A stretch of 64,000 nt of DNA, from NCBI RefSeq assembly GCF_958298935.1, contig NC_084939.1, positions 24,107,501-24,171,500 of the forward strand. Reading direction: 5' to 3'. Positions 57,701 to 64,000 of the stretch are shown here, in pieces. Both the position numbers and the translations under genes were made by a program. Under the pieces are notes generated by a model. The model saw only the letters and a list, made by a program, of their open reading frames with translations, ran no database searches and was not told the origin of the DNA. Source of the stretch: Phragmites australis. Lineage: Eukaryota; Streptophyta; Magnoliopsida; Poales; Poaceae. Each line of letters starts with the position of its first letter. Position 1 is the first letter of the stretch.

Positions 57701-58560
57701 AGTCTCGCAACGACTCTCCTTGTCGCTGTCGGATCTGATATAGATCGTTCTTGACCCCTAGTCGGGCGTAGGTTCCTTAGAAGTTAACGACGAACTGGTC
57801 GCATAGATCCTCCCAGGAGTGAACCGAACCATGGGGGAGGTTCATTAGCCAAGACTGGGTGGAACCGGTCAGGGCAGTAGGGAAATAGTTGGCCATGACC
57901 TTCCCATGGCCTCCTGCAGCTTGCACCATGGTGGTGTAGATCTGTAAGAAATCTTCCGGGTTGGTCGAGCCGTCATACTTCTCGGCTAGGACCGGCTGGA
58001 ACTTGTCCGGCCAGCGCACTTCACGTAACCTAACGGATAGGGTGTTACACCCTGTCCCATAACAGGGAGCCACTCGTTGTTGGGCGGCAGCGCGCGCCTG
58101 GGGAGAGAGACGGCGGTCTCAAAGTCCCGACGAAGGGGTGGAGCAGTCCGATGCCTCGCTGCAAGGGGAAGGCGTCTGGCAGGGCGTCTTGCCCTTTTCC
58201 TGCTCGCGCCGAGCCCTGTCCTCCTACTCTCTAGTGGCCACCTGGCTCTGGATCATGCCCCAGAGGTCACGTTAGCGCAAAGAGTTACGCATGCCGGAGG
58301 GTTGGCTATCCTGACGTGGGGGTGGTCCGCAAGTACTCTCCATGTTGGGGGAGCACGGGACCTATTCCGACGTAGGCCCTGTTGTGACCCCTGGCGACTG
58401 AGACCCTCATCGGCCCTTACAATAGACGCGGTGCATGTTGACGTGGTCTGGCGTCGGGCGGTCTTGATTAGGAGGGCAAGATCACGCAGCCATGGTGCCA
58501 CAGGCGAGCTCTCCGGTATAGGTACCGGTGGGTGGTGAGGAGGATCCAGAGGGTCTGTAG
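54730..58560 (-). mobile_element. Ty3-gypsy internal region, reverse transcriptase deleted (minus strand)
   Basis: Reading from high to low coordinates there is a gag core at 58073-57777 (FLQIYTTMVQAAGGHGKVMA, NYFPTALTGSTQSWL, HSWEDLCDQF). Broken gag then leads to a protease-like stretch near 57000-56880 (SSINLLFADALDTL). Next, directly, comes the connection to RNase H near 56780-56640 (SQALADFVAEW, HWTMHFDGSFTL), and RNase H at 56638-56393 (TTNNTVEYEGL). Integrase is at 55666-55190 (DKFTKWIEAE, NRIIMDNGTQFTSSAFQDYC, GAEAMLPLEI), and a pol tail is at about 55010-54890 (SPKWEWPYKVVDVI, RELHNSWNI). Between protease and RNase H a complete element has about 1.5 kb of reverse transcriptase, which is missing here. 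The junction lies at or near a G run at about 56786-56795. Several stops are also present. The order and the gag match RIRE2/Tat-like elements. Confidence 0.8.
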
Positions 58561-59098
58561 GTTCTGTGCCGGCGTCATGGTCTCGTAATCGAGACGTTGG
58601 GCGTGGGGCGGCGAGAAGTCGCGTTGTAGGGAGCCCCAGCGTTTAGACGGTACGATGGCCTAGGTGACGATGTCATCGTGGAATGTGCTCTTTGTAGGGG
58701 CTCCTCAGGGCGATGCTGGGGATGTGGGGGTTGTCTTGAATCACCTGCTTGTCTGGCACCAAGCTGGTTTCCCTCTGGGAGTAAAGCTAGAGGGTTTGCC
58801 ACCGGTGTTTGAGGCGTTTGGGCCTTCAGCAGCTCCCGTTGTATGGTTCGCCATATAGACCTCACGTTGGGTCTCAGAGCTCTCGGACTCCGGCTTGGTG
58901 TCCTATGCCTGGAGCACTCCAGGTTCATCCGGGTGGTATCCCATGACGAACACCTCGCGGCGGCCGGGGTCCTTGGAATGGGACTCAATGGTTGCTGTGG
59001 ATTCGACAATGGGTGACCTAGTCAAGTTTTTTTCCAAACTTGTTGAAACGACGAAATGCACCCCCTACCTGGCGCTCCAAATGCTGAGGGTAAATCCC
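58561..59098 (-). mobile_element. Leader and 5' gag region of the gypsy element
   Basis: Between the LTR and the gag core there are short minus-strand frames (for example 59009-58575, Pro/Arg-rich) and no named domain. This is expected for the untranslated leader and low-conservation gag N terminus of this lineage. Confidence 0.5.
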
Positions 59099-60285
59099 TG
59101 ACAGTGATTCCAGAGTATGCTGGACAGTGGACGTGTGGACGGTGTTTCAGGAAACGGGTGTGTGTTCGGTGAACTAGGGGACATAAGAAGTTATACAGGT
59201 TCGGGCCTCCCAGAGGATAATAGTCCTACATCATGTGTGTGTTATGAAGGATCTCAGTTGATTACAGATGATCTTTCTTGCTAGTTCCCCCTTCCCCCTC
59301 TTAGGAACGAGATCCTCGTGCCTTTATATAATAGGGAGGAGGAGAACTTACATGTGGGTCTAAACAGAAAATCTCTGCTCATCCTAAAATCTAACCCAAA
59401 CCATCATTACAGAGTACCAGGCATGCCCACTTGCTCTGAGAACACAATGCATCTAGTTGTCATGCGTTTAATGCTAAGGGACGAGACAAAGTACTTTTGT
59501 GCCGACTCCATCCACTTGCCTGGTCGAGCTGCTGATGACGTCCCATGCGTCGTGCGTTGCCATGCCAGCCTGCAAAGTTCTATCCCGCAACATTTAATAC
59601 TACGGGACGGGATAGTGCCCTTCTGCGCTGACCCCGTCCACTTGCCTGGTCGGGCTGCTGAGGTCATCCCATCCGTCGTGCGCCGCCATACCGACCTGTA
59701 AAGTTCTATCCCGCAACATTTAATGCTACGGGACGGGACAGTGCCCTTCTGCGCTGACCCCGTCCACTTGCCTGGTCGGGCTGCTGAGGACATCCCATCC
59801 GTCGTGCGCCGCCATACCGGCCTGTAAAGTTCTATCCCGCAACATTTAATGCTACGGGACGGGACAGTGCTCTTCTGCGCTAACCCCGTCCACTTGCCTG
59901 GTCGGGCTGCTGACAACGTCCCATCCGCCGTACGCCGTCGTGCTGGCCTGCAAAATTCTATCCCGTCGCATTTAATGCTACAGGATGGGACGATACCCAA
60001 CTGCGCCGTCCATGACTTCGTCCTCTGGTGCTGGCACCTGGGGAAAGAAAACACTTGAGTGGATATTAGCAACTGCGCTCTGGACAAGTTGCGTCAAATC
60101 TGGCCATGCGACCAGTGGAGCTGATCGCGAGTGTAAGCGATGGTATAGGGAGATTGGTCGGGTGGGCGTTAGACTGGTCGCTGTGGTCGCACGATCGACC
60201 ATACTTCAGGGAGAATGCTGCTCTAGTTGTTAGGTCCGCTGCTGAGCCCGTTAGCCAGGGTACCCCTTTACGTAATACACTGACA
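59099..60285 (-). repeat. 5' LTR of the gypsy element, with internal 126-bp tandem repeat
   Basis: On the minus strand the LTR begins TGTCAGTGTATTACG and ends ATCACTGTCA. Just inside it lies ggagcgccaggtaggggg, typical of the primer-binding region of this lineage. A TATA-like ctattatataaaggc occurs on the minus strand near 59330. Within U3 a unit repeats with exact 126-bp period from 59452, 59578, 59704, 59830 and 59956 (each with tttaat and cttgcctggtcg motifs). Because 126 is divisible by three, a 226-codon open frame spans it (60087-59407); I treat that frame as an artefact. The 3' LTR was not found. Confidence 0.75.
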
Positions 60286-61030
60286 TACATCTTTGTCTTT
60301 TTCTATGTATAATACAATAATGCGTAGTTTTTCTGCGTGTTCGAGAAAAAGAGGAAGGGGGAGGAGGAGGGCTGAGCGATTCAACCGTTACCGGTCACTG
60401 CCGATCTCATATTAGTAGAAGCAATCACCGGCGACCGGACGCTCCCCCGTAGAAGCCGACGCCCGAGGCTTGGCGGCGTCACCAGGGATTCTACCGCGGC
60501 CGAGGTCGCCGGAGTGGGTCCGCTTGACCGCAAAGCCAATCTGCCTCCACCTGAGTTGTGTAGGAATGGTGCGGGCGCAGCCACGCGAGCCGTATTCGAC
60601 ACGTAGTTGTACGAGTACCCCCACGTCTTAGCGCACCAGCTCGAATACGTACGCCATACATTCTCTTGTGATGGTTCGTGAACTGGGCCGCACGTTAGTG
60701 GGCCCTCCAACTACGACCGAGCCATAAATGTGTGCAGACTAAGACATGAGTCTTCTCGGGTCGGACAAAATTCAAAGGCTCTTTGGGCCTTAGGCAACTG
60801 GACATACACTCTCATAGCTCCACACCAGATCAACTTACACGCTTCATCAACTAGCAAAGTGTTGGTGTATTGTAATGAAAACACAAATATCGGATATTAT
60901 AATATTAATTATAAATTCAAGATATGGATATGTAGATGTATCATAGGAGTACTGTCGAACGAACACGTCAGGAGCAATGTTGTAGTTTGATTTCAGATAT
61001 GATAAAAAAAGAGGAAGAGATTATCTACTA
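60286..61030. other. No supported gene
   Basis: A GC-rich island at 60380-60710 is open on the minus strand (109 codons) but has no recognisable domain, and its composition suggests a gene or transposon fragment. The remainder is AT-rich. Confidence 0.3.
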
Positions 61031-61034
61031 ATTT

Positions 61035-61205
61035 ACCGTTAAAATATTTTTATTTATTTATATTAGTAAAATAGGTAACATATTCGTAGACAGTAACGAG
61101 ATTGGGAGGATGGAGGAAGAAGGTGGATGGTAAAAATAAGTAAATTATTTGAAATTTAGATGTTTTTATTAAATGGAAGAAGAGTGGAGAGAAGATATGA
61201 CGTAA
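61035..61205 (+). repeat. Third copy of the long-TIR repeat
   Basis: This stretch matches the TIR of the 12.6-13.4 kb element, including the outer part. Shared blocks are ttagtaaaata, acatattcgtag versus catatccgtag, agtaacgag, gaaggtggatgg, taaattatt and gtttttatta(a/g)atgg. No inverted partner was found nearby, so it is a solo end or a deletion derivative. Confidence 0.65.
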
Positions 61206-61379
61206 ATATCAACTTATGCTTTATAAAGTAGATATGAGCATTTTTGCTATTTTTAGAAGGTACAAGAATTATAAATAGGAAAATACCAAATTTGTTATCT
61301 CGGAAGGTATAATTTGATGGTTCATCATAGTACATTCCAAGGACCGTAAAAATGCTCTGGATTGATCGATCAGTGCAGT

Positions 61380-61844
61380 TCAGTACCTCTGAAAGTAGTT
61401 CCCCATTGTTTCGAAGCCTCTGCTGGAGAAGCAAAACCTGGCCGAATTCCCTGGCCGTCCAAGGAACCTCCTGCTGCTGCCGGTGAAGAGCCTCCTCGAG
61501 CTGTAGTAACCGGAGTAGGGGTACGACGAGATGATACTGCTCGCCGCGACTGGCACCGCGTTGCTGACCGAGCTCACCGGCAGCAGGCAGTTCGCCAGCA
61601 GGGCATGGCCATGGTCTCCGGCAACCACGGCAGCGCAATGGCCGCTGTGGCGGAGGCGATCGTCGCTGGCCACGAAGTCGTCGTGGGGGTTGAGGAGGGT
61701 GATGTCGAGCTCGAACAACTCGTCGTCGTCGGTGATCATTGTTGTCGTCATCCGCTGGTCGCCGCCGTTGCCGGACGGCGTCGCCGCGTTCTTGCGGCTG
61801 CCATCGTTGGCCGTGGTGCTGCCCTTCGATTCCAAGCCTGCCAT
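61380..61844 (-). CDS. Uncharacterised 154-aa protein (intronless)
   Basis: The minus-strand frame starts MAGLESKGSTTAND and runs without lesion to a stop at 61380. After a Lys/Asn/Gly-rich start it has an acidic segment (ITDDDELFELDITLLNPHDD), an Ala-rich middle (LLANCLLPVSSVSNAVPVAA), a Tyr/Ser-rich stretch (SSYPYSGYYSSRRLFTGSSR) and an Arg/Phe-rich end (RFCFSSRGFETMGNYFQRY). The modular composition with conserved-looking blocks and GC-rich codons argues for a real gene. I do not recognise the family. Upstream in-frame Mets exist at 61862 and 61925; 61844 is chosen because a TATA-like ctatatatcg lies on the minus strand near 61878-61886, leaving little room for an earlier start. I infer a cytosolic or nuclear protein with no membrane segment. 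Confidence 0.6.
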   Translation of the reverse strand: MAGLESKGSTTANDGSRKNAATPSGNGGDQRMTTTMITDDDELFELDITLLNPHDDFVASDDRLRHSGHCAAVVAGDHGHALLANCLLPVSSVSNAVPVAASSIISSYPYSGYYSSRRLFTGSSRRFLGRPGNSARFCFSSRGFETMGNYFQRY

Positions 61845-61875
61845 GTTGCGATTGTGTTGCATCGACTCGTGACTT

Positions 61876-61887
61876 CGATATATAGAC
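61876..61887 (-). promoter_or_regulatory. TATA-like box upstream of the 61844 gene
   Basis: On the minus strand tctatatatcg lies about 35-40 bp upstream of the chosen ATG. If it is used, transcription would start at or just before the ATG, giving a very short leader. Confidence 0.35.
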
Positions 61888-61925
61888 ATGATGCTTTGCT
61901 TGCACGTACATGTGCTGATGCGCAC

Positions 61926-62426
61926 GCGTCTGATATCGTATCAGGGTGGTTGAGTTTGTTCTACTGTCTTGGTAAAGATTGTTGGGAAATGTCGCAATGG
62001 CTACGGTAGGTGACTTGTGACATGATAGAGTGGGCTGCCCACTTCCTAATTGTACTCCATTTAGTTATAAATACTTGACATTTTGGATAAGATCTAGTTA
62101 AATTTTTAAGAATAGATATATGCCATTATAAATCTGCCATTTTCGAAATATACCATTACAATTCGTGAAATTGTATTGGTGTCATTACTATTTTGTGGAT
62201 ATTAGAAGCAAACCATTTTGTATGTCTGGAGACCGTATGAATGCCATCCCCGAGTATTGTATTACAGTATGGACCAAATAGCCCCTGTGAACGGCACACT
62301 CATATCTGGATGCGGTCCGACTGGACCACACCGTCCTCATTCTCTCGAACCCGACGAACCTTAGCCCCAATCCCCTTCGTCTCGGTGGTGGCAGAGGCGA
62401 TTGGAGTGAGAGCCTGTCAGGGCACC
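61926..62426. other. Intergenic, repeat-like
   Basis: 62110-62240 has repeated phrases (tgccattataaatctgcca, ataccattacaa, gtgtcattac) typical of a transposon end or simple degenerate repeat. No gene is seen before the GRF reading. Confidence 0.35.
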
Positions 62427-63070
62427 ATGTCCCAGAGTCCGACGCTAGGAGAGAGGTCAAATGTGAACAACAATGACGTGAATCAGCTCCCCCTGGTTGA
62501 ATGCCCGGGTTGTCGGATTCCTATGGTGAGGCTGCGGAGCAATCAAAATGACACTTACGGGAAGGTGTTCTTCAAATGCGAGAACAATATCCCGGTGAGT
62601 TGGTCAAAATATGTGTTTTTGGTTGGTTAAAGTGATGTTTCTGACACCGATCGTTTGGATTTTGTTCGCCATTCTTTTAATTTTGTTGGCCTCGCAGAAT
62701 GACAAGAGTTGTGGATTCTACAAGTGGGAGGAGGACTATGTTTGAAATCTACGACGATTGGAGCAGCGGCAGTGGAGCGGCGGCGATTGGAGAACCTGGA
62801 GCAAGCTACTACCACTGATAATGAGAAGAGGGTGCCACAGATGAAGATGGATGTCCCTGCTGAAACTGAAGCTCAAAAGCAGCTGAGCTATGAGCTACAA
62901 TAAGTGACTTGGGAGCTAAAACAAGTGACATGTGAACTAAAGTAAGTGACAATAAAATTGAAGTATCATATGTCATTGAAGATGGATCTTGTATTGGATA
63001 GTGCGTGTGTTGTTGCTGCATGTGTGGGTTGTTTGGTTGGTGTCATTGTTGCAGTTGTGTGCAAGATGTG
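62427..63070 (+). pseudogene. GRF zinc-finger protein with C-terminal membrane helix, broken
   Basis: Exon 1 (62427-62594) starts MSQSPTLGERSNVNN and reads CPGCRIPMVRLRSNQNDTYG and KVFFKCENNIP. After a GT-AG intron (62595-62697) exon 2 continues NDKSCGFYKWEEDYV, completing a GRF-type zinc finger (CxxC, FxC, CGFYKW), before TGA at 62743. In the next frame a coiled-coil-like stretch follows (AAVERRRLENLEQATTTDNE). Then, after stops, comes a hydrophobic helix (SACVVAACVGCLVGVIVAVV) ending CKM. This matches grass GRF proteins with the order zinc finger, coiled coil and C-terminal helix. The frameshift after the finger and the stops near 62901 and 62940 make it a pseudogene; a truncated 71-aa finger-only product could still be translated. 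GRF fingers bind single-stranded DNA in better-known proteins. Confidence 0.7.
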
Positions 63071-63179
63071 AAATTCCAGTGTAATATGGGACTCTATGAA
63101 TGGAAGCAAGCCCTTGTAGTTTCAATGATTCTGTAGTTTCAAACTCACAAGATTGTCAAAGCATGATTTCCTACATCAG

Positions 63180-63660
63180 TCGACTCAAAATGACTAAATC
63201 CTACATCGTATGCTAGATTGTCAAAGAATTTCCATCAACATCAGTTCAAAATGAGCAAGCACCTGATATAGATTCAGAATGACCAAGCATCTAGATTCAA
63301 AATGAGCAAGCATCTAGATTCTAGGGTTAATTAGATATATGCTTTGGCATCAATTTAAAATAAGTAAGCACCTAATGGGGCAAAATGATTCTGATGCTTT
63401 GACAATCTAGCAGGTTCAAAATGTTTAGGACATCACAAGTTCACATGATTGTAAACATGTTCAAAATGTTCACAGGTTCACATAACATCACAAGTTCGCT
63501 GGACACAAACTCACAAGATTGTCAACAGGTTCAAAATGATCACATGTTCACAGGACATCATAAGTTCGCAGGACGCAAACTCACAAGATTGTCCACAGGT
63601 TCACAACCACACATAACACAAGTTCACAGCTTCAGAACATCACAAGTTCACACATGCCAA
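63180..63660. repeat. Irregular tandem repeat array (ttcaaaatgan, cacaagttcac...)
   Basis: 63180-63330 repeats phrases such as ttcaaaatgagcaagcatctagat. 63420-63650 repeats a unit of about 74 bp containing acatca(c/t)aagttcgc, ggac(a/g)caaactcacaagattgtc and acaggttca. The copies are diverged. Whether they belong to the 3' region of the GRF gene or to another element is unclear. Confidence 0.65.
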
Positions 63661-63708
63661 TACAGAATGGTAGCCATCACATGCCGAGCCAGTGTGACAG
63701 GCTCCTCA

Positions 63709-64000
63709 CTACTCTAGTAGGTAGTACACTTGAGAGGGCTTGAACCTTTGTTTTTTTAAAGATCTTTTCTTCTTCGGAGTCTTTTTCTTCTTGGGCATCC
63801 TCTTGTTCTTTCTGCTTGTGAGTGCTCCTTCTTGTCTCTTCCTGCAAACAGGTTGATCATTCATCAAAGGAAAGAAAAAAAGTTGATTAGTTAAATAGTT
63901 GACAACATACAAGTACCACTTCCTTTGTGTCGACTGAGTAGGAGTATCTTCCTTATCAGGTGCTTCTGCCCTCTTTCAAGTCTTCTCAAAGTGACCAAAT
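63709..64000 (-). pseudogene. C-terminal part of a possible transposon gene (runs off the window)
   Basis: On the minus strand the last exon (63841-63709) reads a Lys/Arg-rich tail (RKNKRMPKKKKTPKKKRSLK) ending QVYYLLE. It is preceded by an acceptor (gtttgcag). Further upstream, before the window ends, the frame gives FGHFEKT, then a TGA where a zinc-knuckle Cys would stand, then KRAEAPDKEDTPTQSTQRK. The GH-F-xK-T-(C) spacing followed by a basic tail recalls the C terminus of Mutator-like transposases with a zinc knuckle. Too little is present to be certain; the stop suggests it is dead. Confidence 0.35.

Noticed and set aside
59407..60087. 226-codon minus-strand open frame with 42-residue repeats
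   Set aside because: It coincides with the 126-bp tandem repeat of the gypsy LTR; the frame stays open because the period is a multiple of three. No domain is present.
61362..62009. 215-codon plus-strand open frame
   Set aside because: Antisense to the minus-strand gene at 61380-61844, with random-looking composition and no motif.
1..64000. A new gene system or cluster acting together
   Set aside because: The intact genes belong to unrelated plant processes, each with its own spacing and structure; nothing in the layout suggests a joint function.

Overview
The window is plant nuclear DNA from a grass (Poaceae). The evidence is the gene set (TGA-class bZIP, ACR12-type ACT protein, TFL1/CEN-like PEBP, RBR/ARIADNE ligase, P-class PPR), GT-AG introns, GC-rich first exons, and grass transposons throughout (Tourist- and Stowaway-like MITEs, CACTA, hAT, Ty3-gypsy, a tRNA-type SINE). 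The sequence does not fix the species; a panicoid-type grass is only a guess. There are no bacterial operons, CRISPR arrays, rRNA genes or convincing tRNA genes.

Layout. 1-7 kb: an intact two-exon small membrane protein gene (1413-2837), a receptor-kinase relic (3592-3735) and an intronless ARIADNE-type ligase pseudogene (4885-6550). 7-20.6 kb: mostly mobile DNA, comprising decayed gypsy gag/protease, a SINE with a perfect 15-bp target duplication, a minus-strand gypsy gag and LTR, a long-TIR element, CACTA transposase remains, and a block of four DNA elements (18.4-20.6 kb). This block ends next to an intact intronless PADRE-type gene (20833-21162). 24.1-27.8 kb: one complete but dead hAT element with TIRs and 8-bp target duplication. 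29.1-29.6 kb: a non-autonomous hAT element with its own 8-bp duplication.

30-50 kb is the gene-bearing core. It holds an intact 12-exon TGA-class bZIP gene (487 aa), a dual-specificity phosphatase relic on the minus strand, an intact 10-exon chloroplast ACT-domain gene (269 aa, with one GC-AG intron), a broken mitochondrial-type PPR gene, and a broken TFL1/CEN-like gene that keeps all four exons but has an exon-2 frameshift and a lost splice donor. From memory, rice also has a TFL1-like gene (RCN1) next to a TGA-type bZIP gene on the short arm of chromosome 11, so this may be a conserved block. 50-64 kb is mobile again: LTR fragments flanking the PEBP relic, a hAT MITE, a LINE fragment and a minus-strand gypsy element (about 54.7-60.3 kb). 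The gypsy element has lost its reverse transcriptase region and carries a 126-bp tandem repeat in its LTR. After it come a candidate intact minus-strand gene of unknown function (61380-61844) and a broken GRF zinc-finger gene (62427-63070).

The genes are independent single transcription units (transcription, plastid amino-acid sensing, RNA processing, flowering or shoot identity, ubiquitination); nothing suggests they form a pathway together. I found no new biological system. The most informative observations are the TFL1-like pseudogene between two related LTRs, the dated-looking insertions with clear target duplications, the RT-deleted gypsy element, and the uncharacterised small genes.
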